Shown: piece after piece, positions 10,766 to 20,442 of the stretch
Layout: each line of letters begins with the position of its first letter
Numbering within the stretch: the stretch's first letter is position 1
Origin: an uncultured Pelagibacteraceae bacterium
GTDB taxonomy: Bacteria; Pseudomonadota; Alphaproteobacteria; Pelagibacterales; Pelagibacteraceae
Direction of reading: 5' to 3'
Assembly: GCA_902582165.1 (NCBI GenBank)
Contig: CACHQZ010000001.1
Coordinates: forward strand, 186,001-250,000
Length of the DNA: 64,000 nt
Notes under the pieces: model-generated
What the model saw: the letters and a program-made list of their open reading frames with translations, nothing else
Told to the model about the DNA's origin: nothing
Databases searched by the model: none
Made by a program: the position numbers and the translations under genes

Positions 10766-11369
10766 CTAATTTAATCTTAGCATTTATTTTGTCATTATCA
10801 AATGCGCTTATATTTAATGTTTTTTTATTTAAATCAAATAATAGTTTATCGGCAATTAATTTACCTTGTGAGTCATTTATTTTAACATTTTTCGTAATTG
10901 AAAGGTATCCATCTGAGTTAGAATATTCAGCCTCACCAGCAAATAATTCACTATTCTCGTATTTAGCATTCACATTCTCATAAAAATTCATATCTTGTGT
11001 CTGGCTATTATATAATCCAGATTTAGATCGAACATAAAGTACAGTATCATCTTTAAAATAAAAAACTGCGTACACTTCATCCATATAAATTTTTTCATCT
11101 TCGGAAGATTTAGTAGTAGCTTTTTTTGATTTTAAAACATATCTATTGCCGGACAGATCAAACCCTGAGTACTCTATATTATAAAATACATTTTTCCCGT
11201 CTTTAGTCGTCTTTTTTATTTCCTCAGAAATTTTTTTCTTTGTCTCTTTAGATAAAATAACCTCCTGTCTTTCTTGTTTATTTCTATCTAAATACGTAAA
11301 TACTAAGATAATAATTCCTAAAAGTAATAGGCTAGCTTGTAAGTATTTTAACCTTTTTTTTCTATCCAT
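10749..11369 (-). CDS. lptC: LptC-like LPS export periplasmic protein
   Basis: N-terminal TM anchor plus LptC-type beta domain; overlaps lptB. Confidence 0.72.
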   Translation of the reverse strand: MDRKKRLKYLQASLLLLGIIILVFTYLDRNKQERQEVILSKETKKKISEEIKKTTKDGKNVFYNIEYSGFDLSGNRYVLKSKKATTKSSEDEKIYMDEVYAVFYFKDDTVLYVRSKSGLYNSQTQDMNFYENVNAKYENSELFAGEAEYSNSDGYLSITKNVKINDSQGKLIADKLLFDLNKKTLNISAFDNDKINAKIKLDEKRF

Positions 11370-12346
11370 TATTTCACGCCGCTTTGTAGTAAGAAATGTA
11401 TGTGTATAATTCCTTTCAAAATTTTATTCTGCTTTTTATAATATTTGTCAGGTACGACAAGTAAACTAGTAATTTTTTTTTCATTCATAATTCCTAGAGC
11501 TTTTGACGCAGTCATGTTTTCGTTAACTACTAAAGGGTTCTTTGTCATAAATTTATCTAAATTTGTCTCTTTTGAGTAATTTTTTAATTCTCTTCTAAGA
11601 TCTCCATCAGTGACTATTCCCTTAATAAATTTATTTTTTGTAATGATTACGATTCCAAGTTTTTTTTCATTCATTATTCTTAAAGCTGTTTTAAAATTTT
11701 TTTTATAATTTATTATTGGCATTTTCTTTCCTGTGATCATTATATCTTTAGCTAGGAGTAAAGAGTTTCCAATATTTCCCCCTGGATGAAAAAGTTTGAA
11801 TTTTTCTTTTGAAAAATTCTTATGATGCATTATTGTAGTTGCTAAACAATCACCTAATAGCATAGTTATTGAAGTGCTAGTCGTTGGAACCATACCTGTA
11901 ACATCTGACTCTTTGACTTTAGGAAGTAATAACTTTATATCGCTTGCTTTAAGCAGAAGACTATCTGGTTTAGAAGCCACGCCTATAATCTTTATTCTAT
12001 ATCTATTCGCATATCTAAGCATGTTACTTAACTCCGAGGTATTTCCTGAGTAAGAAAAAATAATTAAAATATCTTTTTTTTCAATTTGCCCCATATCACC
12101 ATGTAAAGCCTGTGCTGGGTCACAAAAAAAACTTGGTATTCCAACGCTTGAAAAAGTTGCAGAAATCTTTCTAGCTATCAAACCAGATTTACCAACTCCT
12201 GCAAATATTACTTTTCCCTTACAAGATAAAATTAGATCTACGGCATATTTGAAAGATGTATTGAAAACTTTCTTTATTTTTCTCATCTCCGAAATTTGTA
12301 AGTTTGCAGCTTTTTGTGCAATAGAAATGTACTTTTTTTTTAACAT
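11369..12346 (-). CDS. kdsD: arabinose-5-phosphate isomerase (SIS + CBS domains)
   Basis: GVGKSGLIARKI, SYSGNTSE, two CBS domains. Confidence 0.92.
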   Translation of the reverse strand: MLKKKYISIAQKAANLQISEMRKIKKVFNTSFKYAVDLILSCKGKVIFAGVGKSGLIARKISATFSSVGIPSFFCDPAQALHGDMGQIEKKDILIIFSYSGNTSELSNMLRYANRYRIKIIGVASKPDSLLLKASDIKLLLPKVKESDVTGMVPTTSTSITMLLGDCLATTIMHHKNFSKEKFKLFHPGGNIGNSLLLAKDIMITGKKMPIINYKKNFKTALRIMNEKKLGIVIITKNKFIKGIVTDGDLRRELKNYSKETNLDKFMTKNPLVVNENMTASKALGIMNEKKITSLLVVPDKYYKKQNKILKGIIHIHFLLQSGVK

Positions 12347-12969
12347 TAATGCTCGAATATATCCTCTTTAAATCCTTTTTGATCTAATTCAACTCTTGTA
12401 TCTAAAAAATCTAAACATTTATTAAAAATATCTATTCTTTTTTCTCTAACTAACATTTTTTCTAATTCTTCTTTAATTTTGTGAAGATAGATAACATCAT
12501 TTGCAGCATACTCTAATTGTTTGTCAGAGAGATCGTTTATATCTTTATTCCAGTCACTACTTCCAAATCTTTTATCAATTGATTTATTACAAAATTCTTG
12601 TACTAAATTTTTTAGACCATGCGCATCAGTGTAAGTTCTTACTATTTTAGAGGCTATTTTTGTATCAAATATATTTTTGATTTTACATTTTAAAAAAAAC
12701 TCTAAAGCATTTTTGTCAAATCTTAAAAAATGACCAATTTTTAAAATTTTTTCATTCTCTAATACAGATACTAAATTTGGCGCGTTAAAATTATTTTTAT
12801 CTGGCTGAATGATAAACACATTTCCCTTGATGTCACAAATTTGTATCAAACTTAATTTGTCTCTTTGTGGAATTTGAAGACCTGTTGCCTCAGTATCAAT
12901 AGCAATGCTTAATTTAAGTGATTTAGCTATTTCCGAAGTTATGTCCCCTTTAATCTTAGAAATTTTCAT
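12346..12969 (-). CDS. rnd: ribonuclease D-like 3'-5' exonuclease
   Basis: AIDTEATGL, FRFDKNALE, YAANDVIYLHKI; ORF track starts at 13008 but MKISKIKG at 12969 avoids overlap with the divergent gene. Confidence 0.85.
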   Translation of the reverse strand: MKISKIKGDITSEIAKSLKLSIAIDTEATGLQIPQRDKLSLIQICDIKGNVFIIQPDKNNFNAPNLVSVLENEKILKIGHFLRFDKNALEFFLKCKIKNIFDTKIASKIVRTYTDAHGLKNLVQEFCNKSIDKRFGSSDWNKDINDLSDKQLEYAANDVIYLHKIKEELEKMLVREKRIDIFNKCLDFLDTRVELDQKGFKEDIFEH

Positions 12970-12986
12970 ATATAACTTTAAATACC

Positions 12987-13931
12987 ATGAAAAACCAAAT
13001 TTGCACAATTCTTGGTGGTGGAGGATTTATAGGAAGATATCTTGTTCGAAATTTGACCAAGAAAAACTATAGATGCATTGTTACTACAAGAAAACCCTTT
13101 CAAAAGGGGTATTTAAAGACTCAAGCAACACCAGGCGCTATCGAACTATTAGATTGGACCCCAAATAATTTTTCAGAACTAAAAAAAGCAATTAAAAATT
13201 CAGATGTAGTTGTGAATTTAATTGGAATCCTTTTTGAGAACAGAAAACAAAAATTTTATAATATTCATTCAAAAATTCCCGAAACTGTAGCTAAGATTTG
13301 CTCAGAGTCGGATGTAAAGAAATTTATTCACGTTAGCGCTATTGGAGCCAATGATAAATCAAAATCATTATATCAAAAATCAAAATTTCTAGGGGAACAA
13401 AAAGCACTGGAGAATTTTAAAAAAACAGCAATCATAAGACCTAGTGTAGTATGTGGTCCTGAAGATAACTTTACCAATCTTTTTTCAAAATTAAGTTTAT
13501 TACCTGTAATTCCAGTTGTCGGTAAAAACTATAAGTTTCAACCAATTTTAGTTTCAGATGTTGTAAAATCTATTGTAAAAGCAATTGAAATTAAAAATAA
13601 TGAAGGTAAAGTTTATGAAATTGGAGGACCAAAAATAATTAGTTTTGGAGATATGGTTAAGTCAATTTTATCAACTATTAATAAAAAAAGATTCGTCGTT
13701 GAAATGCCAATGCCTATCGCAAAAATTCAAAGTAGCATAACAGATTTACTTCCTTTTCCTCCAATCCTAACAAGAGACCAATGTGAAATTTTATCAGAGG
13801 CAGATAATGTTGTTTCCAATAACCATCTAACACTTAAAGATCTTGATATAAATCCAACAGATGTTGAAGAGGAGATGAAAAAATGGTTATGGAGATACAA
13901 AGATGGTGGCCAGTTCGCTAAAGCACAATGA
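12987..13931 (+). CDS. NAD(P)-binding SDR protein, complex I NDUFA9-like
   Basis: GGGGFIGRYLVRNL, IRPSVVCGPEDNF. Confidence 0.85.
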   Translation: MKNQICTILGGGGFIGRYLVRNLTKKNYRCIVTTRKPFQKGYLKTQATPGAIELLDWTPNNFSELKKAIKNSDVVVNLIGILFENRKQKFYNIHSKIPETVAKICSESDVKKFIHVSAIGANDKSKSLYQKSKFLGEQKALENFKKTAIIRPSVVCGPEDNFTNLFSKLSLLPVIPVVGKNYKFQPILVSDVVKSIVKAIEIKNNEGKVYEIGGPKIISFGDMVKSILSTINKKRFVVEMPMPIAKIQSSITDLLPFPPILTRDQCEILSEADNVVSNNHLTLKDLDINPTDVEEEMKKWLWRYKDGGQFAKAQ

Positions 13932-14272
13932 AAAGTATAAGTTTATTTAGTGGATATATTTATTTAATTGTTGCAATCATAACAGGTATTGCCACTAACG
14001 GTTTTCTTAAAACTACAGAAAGTTTTACCAAGCTCACACCAACAATTTTTTGCATCACAAGTATTATTATTTGTATTTTTTGTTTATCTAGAGCAATGAC
14101 TATAATACCTGTTGGATTTACTTATGCGACTTACGGAGCATTAACGATAACTGCAGTTACATTATTTGGAATATTTAAATATAATCAAACTCCTAATCTT
14201 TATGGTACTGTTGGATTAATTTTAATTGTTTCAGGAGTTATACTTTTAAACCTTTTTGGTAAATTAAAGTAA
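13928..14272 (+). CDS. small multidrug resistance (SMR) family transporter
   Basis: four predicted TM segments, SMR-type pattern IPVGFTYATYGALTI; length 114 aa. Confidence 0.78.
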   Translation: MKSISLFSGYIYLIVAIITGIATNGFLKTTESFTKLTPTIFCITSIIICIFCLSRAMTIIPVGFTYATYGALTITAVTLFGIFKYNQTPNLYGTVGLILIVSGVILLNLFGKLK

Positions 14273-14273
14273 A

Positions 14274-14298
14274 CCCCTGATGTTTTTAAATCAGGGGC
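14274..14298 (+). terminator. stem-loop downstream of the SMR gene
   Basis: CCCCTGAT-gtttttaa-ATCAGGGG hairpin; weak T tract. Confidence 0.5.
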
Positions 14299-14316
14299 AT
14301 TTAATTACTTTATAAA

Positions 14317-14514
14317 CTAATTATTTAAAGATGCTGTGATAGGTTCTTTATTTTTGTTAGCTCTTTTTTCAGCGATTTTTTTCTCGATACTAGCTATCTT
14401 TAGATCAATCTTTGATAGTTTTTTTTGTTTAGTGCTTATCTTATTTTTAAGCTTATCGATTGATTTTAGTATTTTTTTCTTTTTCTTTTCGTTTTTTTTT
14501 AACTTTTTTTTCAT
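14317..14514 (-). CDS. small lysine-rich coiled-coil protein (65 aa)
   Basis: strong SD (GGAGG) 6 nt before ATG on the minus strand; heptad-like K/I/L pattern. Confidence 0.65.
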   Translation of the reverse strand: MKKKLKKNEKKKKKILKSIDKLKNKISTKQKKLSKIDLKIASIEKKIAEKRANKNKEPITASLNN

Positions 14515-14616
14515 ATTGTTCCTCCAAAAAAGAAAAATCTAAAATAATCTAAAAAATTTTTCAAATGAAATTTAGAAAAATCTTTTAAACTAAAAGTTGA
14601 AAAGATTTAGAAAATC

Positions 14617-15513
14617 CTACGGAACTAATAAATTTATAAATCTGTCTGTTTTTTGGATTTCAAGACTGTTTACGTAACCACAATTTTCACCATCAACTTG
14701 TGATAGAACTTTATTGTTTACACCATTTATTTTTAATCTGTTCAATTCTTTTTTAATTACACTTTTTGCAGGAGTTAAGTCGCCTTTGGTTAAAATTAAC
14801 CAAACATAATAAAGTAATTTTATTCTGGTCAGGTCTTTAAATATGTAAGCCACTATCCTGTTTTCAAATATATTGGTATCATTAGTTATAGAATGGGGAC
14901 CAGCATAGTATTTTGAATTAGTACATAAAATCCAATCAGCCATAATTTTTTCATTATCTACCTCAACCTCCATTTTAATATTTTTTAAAAATAAAAAATG
15001 CTGAAAACCTTTTAAAGCGAAAATTACTTTTCCAAGATACTTTTTAATATTAGTATTTATGGACTCAACAATTCGAGAGTCAAAACCTACACCAGCCATC
15101 AAGAAAAAGTACTTATCATTTATTTTTGCCAATGAAATTTTCTTATGATTATCTGATACGAGGACGTTGTAAATCTCCTCCGCTTTTTTCTTAATTTGAG
15201 TTTCTATTTGTAAAATATTTGCAGTGCCAGCAGGTATGTATCCAACTAATTTGTCTTTTAGATTATCACTTTTAAACATTTCATTAATACCAAAACATAC
15301 GCTCCCGTCACCGCCAGCAAATACTAACCGATCAAATTTTTTATTAGACAATTCTTTAAATACATTCCTTGCATGATCTTCGCTTTCGGTTTTAAAAAGA
15401 TCTACAATATGATTTTTTTCTAAAAGATTAATGACCTTGTTAATTAATTTAAGTTTTCTACCACCTGCTGCATTTGCGTTAAATATCACCGCAAAATTCA
15501 ATTTTTTATTCAT
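14617..15513 (-). CDS. diacylglycerol kinase-family lipid kinase
   Basis: FNANAAGGRK, FAGGDGSVCFGINE catalytic motif. Confidence 0.88.
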   Translation of the reverse strand: MNKKLNFAVIFNANAAGGRKLKLINKVINLLEKNHIVDLFKTESEDHARNVFKELSNKKFDRLVFAGGDGSVCFGINEMFKSDNLKDKLVGYIPAGTANILQIETQIKKKAEEIYNVLVSDNHKKISLAKINDKYFFLMAGVGFDSRIVESINTNIKKYLGKVIFALKGFQHFLFLKNIKMEVEVDNEKIMADWILCTNSKYYAGPHSITNDTNIFENRIVAYIFKDLTRIKLLYYVWLILTKGDLTPAKSVIKKELNRLKINGVNNKVLSQVDGENCGYVNSLEIQKTDRFINLLVP

Positions 15514-15514
15514 A

Positions 15515-15532
15515 TTTTAACAATTCTGTAAC
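15515..15532 (+). promoter_or_regulatory. putative Pho box between lipid kinase and plcP-like gene
   Basis: TTTTAAC-aatt-CTGTAAC, two 7-mers with 4-nt spacer (11-bp periodicity). Confidence 0.5.
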
Positions 15533-15577
15533 ATATTTATGATTCTACTTGTACTAGAGATTCGTTTTATAAAAAAT

Positions 15578-16393
15578 ATGGAAACAATTCAAACTAAATC
15601 TAAGGGAAAGATTTTAAATTACAAAAGCATCTTTATTTCCGACTTGCACCTTGGGCATAGAAAAAGTGCAGCAAACAAATTATTAGAATTTTACAAACAT
15701 TCAAGGTCAGAGAATTTATATCTTGTTGGTGATATCATTGATGTTTGGGCTTTAAAAACAAAATTTTACTGGCCTCAAGAACATAATGATGTGATTCAAA
15801 AAACATTAAGAAAAGCAAGACATGGAACAAAAGTAAAATATATTGTTGGAAATCATGATGATGTCTTCAGAAAATTTTTACCATTACATTTTGGCGATAT
15901 TGAAGTTGTAAATAGAGCCATACATGTAAGCTCAGATAATAAAAAGTATATTGTTGTTCATGGTGATGCCTGGGATGGAGTGATGAAATATGCTCCATGG
16001 TTATCAAAAGTAGGAGCTATTGCTTATAGTTTTTTACTTGAGTTTAATGTTGTTATCAATTTTTTTAGAAGATTATTTAAAAAGGGTAATTGGTCTCTAG
16101 CAAAATATTTAAAACACAAAGTAAAGAAAGCTGTAAAATTTATAGGCGATTACGAAAAAGTTTTAGCAGCCTATGCAAAAAGAAAAAAAGTAGATGGAAT
16201 AATTTGCGGTCATATTCATCATTCCGCTGATCAAGTCTTAGATGGTGTGAGATATTTAAATTGTGGTGATTGGGTAGAAGGTGCAACTTTCTTGGTAGAA
16301 CATTTTGATGGTCGCATGGAAGTTATTGACTGGGATAAAATCAGAAGTGATGTTGTTGATTACGAGCCATATCTAAAAGTAGTAAATAAATAA
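15578..16393 (+). CDS. plcP: PlcP-type metallophosphoesterase (UDP-2,3-diacylglucosamine hydrolase-like), putative phospholipase C for lipid remodelling
   Basis: DLHLGHRKS, LVGDIIDVW, GNHDD, HGDAWD, CGHIHH; followed by Agt-like glycosyltransferase. ATG at 15539 rejected because it lies 7 nt from the Pho box. Confidence 0.75.
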   Translation: METIQTKSKGKILNYKSIFISDLHLGHRKSAANKLLEFYKHSRSENLYLVGDIIDVWALKTKFYWPQEHNDVIQKTLRKARHGTKVKYIVGNHDDVFRKFLPLHFGDIEVVNRAIHVSSDNKKYIVVHGDAWDGVMKYAPWLSKVGAIAYSFLLEFNVVINFFRRLFKKGNWSLAKYLKHKVKKAVKFIGDYEKVLAAYAKRKKVDGIICGHIHHSADQVLDGVRYLNCGDWVEGATFLVEHFDGRMEVIDWDKIRSDVVDYEPYLKVVNK

Positions 16394-17401
16394 ATGAAAA
16401 TTTTAATCGTTACTGATGCCTGGTATCCGCAAGTGAACGGTGTTTGTAGAACTTTAAAAAATCTTGGCGATGAATTAAAAAAAATTGGACATCAGGTTGA
16501 ATATATTGAACCTAATCAATTTTTTACTGTGCCAATGCCAAAATATAATGAAATAAAACTTTCTCTTAATGTTTGGCCTAGAGTAGGTAGATTAATTTCT
16601 AAAGCTGATGCTGATATAATTCACATAGCTACAGAAGGTCCGATAGGAATATTTGCAAAAAGATACTGTGTAAAAAATAAGCTAAAGTTTACTACGTCTT
16701 ACCATACTCAATTTGATAAATATTTGAAGCTATACTATCCTTATTTGCCAATTAAGCTTGCTCAAAAGTTCCTTAAAGGATTTCACTCAAAGGCTGAAAA
16801 AATTTTAGTAACAACTCAGTCAATGAAAGATGAACTTCAAGATATTGGTTTTGATAAGGATAAGATGGTTGTTTGGACTAGAGGGGCAAACCACGGGGCA
16901 TTTCAAAAGCCTAAAAAGATTAATTTAGAGTATAAAAGACCAATTTATCTTTATGTGGGAAGGGTATCTATTGAGAAGAATATAAGAGCATTTCTGGATT
17001 TAGAGTTAGAAGGCACGAAACTAGTTGTTGGTAAAGGACCTGATTTAGATAAACTTAAAAAAGAATACCCTGAAGCGATATTTAAAGGAGAGAGAACAAA
17101 TGGTGAGCTTGCAAGTTACTTTGCTTCTTCTGATGTTTTTGTTTTCCCGAGCAAAACAGATACTTTTGGAATTGTAATTATAGAAGCTTTAAAATGTGGA
17201 TTGCCAGTAGCTGCTTACCCAGTAGCAGGACCAAAAGATATTTTTAACGGTACAAACATTGGCTCGTTAAACAACGATCTTAAAAAAGCAGCACTTGAAG
17301 CTCTTAAGTCAGATAGAAGCGCTTGCATTGAGCATGCAAAAAAATATACCTGGGAAAATTGCGCAAAAATCTTTTTAAATAGTGCGGTATCAAACCGCTA
17401 A
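16394..17401 (+). CDS. GT4 glycosyltransferase, Agt-like diacylglycerol glycosyltransferase
   Basis: DAWYPQVNGVCRTL, SYHTQFDKY, YVGRVSIEKN, FPSKTDTFGIVIIEAL. Confidence 0.78.
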   Translation: MKILIVTDAWYPQVNGVCRTLKNLGDELKKIGHQVEYIEPNQFFTVPMPKYNEIKLSLNVWPRVGRLISKADADIIHIATEGPIGIFAKRYCVKNKLKFTTSYHTQFDKYLKLYYPYLPIKLAQKFLKGFHSKAEKILVTTQSMKDELQDIGFDKDKMVVWTRGANHGAFQKPKKINLEYKRPIYLYVGRVSIEKNIRAFLDLELEGTKLVVGKGPDLDKLKKEYPEAIFKGERTNGELASYFASSDVFVFPSKTDTFGIVIIEALKCGLPVAAYPVAGPKDIFNGTNIGSLNNDLKKAALEALKSDRSACIEHAKKYTWENCAKIFLNSAVSNR

Positions 17402-17443
17402 AAAATATTTCTTTAGTCTATATCTTTAAAGTATAATTAAATC

Positions 17444-18640
17444 ATGGAATTATTATTTTACTCTCTTGCTGGAATAATTGTGATCGTAGTTATTGCAGTA
17501 TCCAGAAAATCAATTGTAGCAGGTATGGATGCAAGATCCGATATTAAGAGAGAAAATAAACCAGCTGATAATGAAGAGGGAATAGAAGACATCACCAATG
17601 AAAATATTGAAAAAACTAATGAGCAAGTAAAGATTATAAATCAAATCGATGATCTAATTTTAATTGTAGATAAATTTAAAAATATCAAATTTTTTAATAA
17701 TAGTGCAAAAAAAAAATTTGGAGAAAATAATTTAAATAAGCACGTGGCTACTCTATTGAGAGTTCCTGATTTACTCCAAAATATTGATTTAGTGCTTTTA
17801 AAAAAAGAGACAATTACTATGGATTTAGAATTATCCTCTCCCTCATTTCAGTTCTTTAAAGTTCATCTATTCTCTGGACCGACCTCATATGTCGATGATC
17901 CTGACTCAGTTGTTTTATTTCTAAAAGATTTAACTGATATTATAAAAGCGCAAAGGTTCAAATCTGATTTTGTAGCCAATGTAAGCCATGAACTTAAAAC
18001 GCCTTTAGTTTCTATTAAAGGATTTCTTGAAACTATAAGCGGACATGCGAAAGATGATTTAGAAGCACAAAAAAAATTCATACCGATAATGCTTGAGCAA
18101 GCTGATAGAATGGAAAGCTTAATTAAAGATTTACTTTCATTAAGTAGAATTGAGTTAGAGGAACATATACAGCCTCAAGATAAAGTAAATTTAAAAGAAA
18201 TTTTAAGTAACGTTGAAGACATCCATCAAAAAAATTTAAAATCTTTTGAATTTAAAAATAATGTAAAAGATGATTTCTTTATTAAAGGCGATCATGAAAA
18301 ATTAATTGAAGTTTTTTCAAATATTATTGATAACAGTATAAAATATTCAGAAAAAAATAAAAAGATCGAGGTTAATTGTGTGCAAGGTAACGGAAAAGTA
18401 ATAGGAGACTCTTATACCGTGTCCATTAAAGATAATGGTATTGGAATTCCAACTGAACAACTTCCGAGAATTACAGAAAGATTTTTTAGAGTTGATGCAG
18501 CTAAAAGTAAAAAAGTTGGTGGCACTGGACTTGGAATGGCGATCGTGAAGCACATTGTTAATCAGCATAGAGGTGAGTTAGAAATAAAAAGTGAGACTCA
18601 AAGGGGCACCGAAATAAAGGTTCACTTTTCTAAATTTTAG
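17444..18640 (+). CDS. phoR: phosphate regulon sensor histidine kinase
   Basis: N-terminal TM, FVANVSHELKTPLVSIKGF H-box, HATPase DNGIGIP/GGTGLGMAIVKH; pst-pho context. Confidence 0.92.
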   Translation: MELLFYSLAGIIVIVVIAVSRKSIVAGMDARSDIKRENKPADNEEGIEDITNENIEKTNEQVKIINQIDDLILIVDKFKNIKFFNNSAKKKFGENNLNKHVATLLRVPDLLQNIDLVLLKKETITMDLELSSPSFQFFKVHLFSGPTSYVDDPDSVVLFLKDLTDIIKAQRFKSDFVANVSHELKTPLVSIKGFLETISGHAKDDLEAQKKFIPIMLEQADRMESLIKDLLSLSRIELEEHIQPQDKVNLKEILSNVEDIHQKNLKSFEFKNNVKDDFFIKGDHEKLIEVFSNIIDNSIKYSEKNKKIEVNCVQGNGKVIGDSYTVSIKDNGIGIPTEQLPRITERFFRVDAAKSKKVGGTGLGMAIVKHIVNQHRGELEIKSETQRGTEIKVHFSKF

Positions 18641-18703
18641 CAAATATCACAATTTTATTAAATTATGTCTTGAGATAGACAGCAAAATAGTTAAAATTCT
18701 AGT

Positions 18704-19315
18704 ATGACTAGAATAACAAATTATATAATTCTGGTTTTATTAACTTTAACTTTTACAACTGTTAAGGCAGATGTAAACTTAATTGAGAAAACTTTACGTT
18801 CTCAACCTCTTACAGTTTTTGATCTTGGACTTTTAAGACTTAAAAACGATCTTAGGCAAGCTAAAAACGATTTAGTTCTTGAAGTAGATAATAAAAATGT
18901 ATCTACAATTTATACTGAAGCTTTATTTTCTAGAAGAGACGATGGAATTCAATTAATTGTGTCAGCACCGATGAGCACTCATTTAAATGCTAACTCGTAC
19001 ATGGTGGACTCAATTAAATGTAGAAAAATTTTTGAAAAAGTTAAAAATAATCTTTTAAAAGGACAAAACGAGAGCAATATGATTCACTCAAAAGCTGCAT
19101 CTTATTTAAGTGAAGTATTCACCGCTCCAACACAATGGAATGCTTGGAGATATGATAAAGGTTTTACACAAAAATTAGTTAACTTTGTACAACTAGAAGT
19201 TACATTAAAGCCAACTCAATCCTACGCAGTTAAAAATAAAGTAAGACCTTTTAGTTGCGGAGGGTCTTTAGCCTCTGATTATCAACAAATCGAGATAACT
19301 AGAAAGTTCAACTAA
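18704..19315 (+). CDS. unknown exported protein in the pho cluster
   Basis: signal peptide-like N-terminus (IILVLLTLTFTTVKA); lies between phoR and pstS. Confidence 0.75.
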   Translation: MTRITNYIILVLLTLTFTTVKADVNLIEKTLRSQPLTVFDLGLLRLKNDLRQAKNDLVLEVDNKNVSTIYTEALFSRRDDGIQLIVSAPMSTHLNANSYMVDSIKCRKIFEKVKNNLLKGQNESNMIHSKAASYLSEVFTAPTQWNAWRYDKGFTQKLVNFVQLEVTLKPTQSYAVKNKVRPFSCGGSLASDYQQIEITRKFN

Positions 19316-19336
19316 AAAGTTATCATTTTAATAAAT

Positions 19337-19354
19337 TTGTAACACATCTGTAAT
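19337..19354 (+). promoter_or_regulatory. putative Pho box upstream of pstS
   Basis: TTGTAAC-acat-CTGTAAT direct 7-mers with 4-nt spacer, about 70 nt before the pstS ATG. Confidence 0.7.
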
Positions 19355-19422
19355 ATTTAAGAGTCCTCTTAATTCTATGAATCCAATGTTTGTTAATTAA
19401 TTAATAAATGAAAGGATAAACA

Positions 19423-20427
19423 ATGAGAAAACTATCAATCGCTTTGGCTTCATTAGTTGCAATGTTAGTTGTAACTTCTGCTCAAGCTAGAGATCAGATT
19501 AAAATCGTAGGTTCTTCAACTGTATTCCCGTACGCAACAATCGTTGCTGAAAGGTTTGGTTCGTCTGGTAAATTTAAAACACCAGTAATCGAGTCAACAG
19601 GAACAGGTGGTGGAGCTAAATTATTCTGTGCCGGTGTTGGTACAGAGCACCCAGACGTAACAAATGCATCTAGAGCCATGAAGGCTAAAGAGTACGCGCT
19701 ATGTCAAAAAAATGGTGTTGAAGAAATCGTAGAGATTACAGTTGGTAATGATGGAATAACGTTAGCTTATTCTAAAGATGCTAAACCAGTAAACTTTACA
19801 AAAAAACAATTATGGGCAGCATTAGCAAAAGAAGTTGCTAAAGATGGTAAGTTAGTACCGAATCCATATAAAAAATGGAGCGATATTGACTCTTCATTAC
19901 CAAACTACCCAATTAAAGTGATGGTACCTCCAGGAACATCAGGAACAAGAGATGCCTGGAATTCATTAGTAATGAAAAAAGGTATCGATAAAGCTTCAAA
20001 AGATGCTGGTGCTAAATATAAAGCACTAAGAGAAGACGGTGCGGTAATTGAAGTTGGTGAAAACGACTCACTAATTATTCAAAAACTAGCTGCTGATAAA
20101 GAAATGTTTGGTTTCTTTGGTTTCAGTTATTTCTTAGCTGCAAAAGACAAATTGCAAGCAGCGAGCATTGAAGGTGGTCAACCAAGCTTAAAATCTATTC
20201 AAGATTATAGCTATGCAGTTGCAAGACCTTTATTCTTCTACGTGAAAAAAGCTCACGTGGGCGTTGTACCAGGCTTACATGAATTCGTAAAAGAGTTCAC
20301 AAGTAAAAAAGCTATGGGTAAAAAAGGTTATTTAACTGATATCGGGCTAGTACCCCTAGATGGCAAGTTATACAAAACATCTAGAACTAACGCTACGAAG
20401 TTAGTTAACATGCCTGCTAAGAAGTAG
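19423..20427 (+). CDS. pstS: phosphate ABC transporter substrate-binding protein
   Basis: IKIVGSSTVFPYA, GTGGGAKLFC, PPGTSGTRDAW; upstream of pstCAB. Confidence 0.95.
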   Translation: MRKLSIALASLVAMLVVTSAQARDQIKIVGSSTVFPYATIVAERFGSSGKFKTPVIESTGTGGGAKLFCAGVGTEHPDVTNASRAMKAKEYALCQKNGVEEIVEITVGNDGITLAYSKDAKPVNFTKKQLWAALAKEVAKDGKLVPNPYKKWSDIDSSLPNYPIKVMVPPGTSGTRDAWNSLVMKKGIDKASKDAGAKYKALREDGAVIEVGENDSLIIQKLAADKEMFGFFGFSYFLAAKDKLQAASIEGGQPSLKSIQDYSYAVARPLFFYVKKAHVGVVPGLHEFVKEFTSKKAMGKKGYLTDIGLVPLDGKLYKTSRTNATKLVNMPAKK

Positions 20428-20442
20428 TAGTATCAATTAAAC

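Noticed and set aside
14336-14542. Plus-strand hydrophobic ORF (FFFFFSFFF)
   Set aside because: Exact antisense of the lysine-rich ORF; the minus strand has the strong SD.
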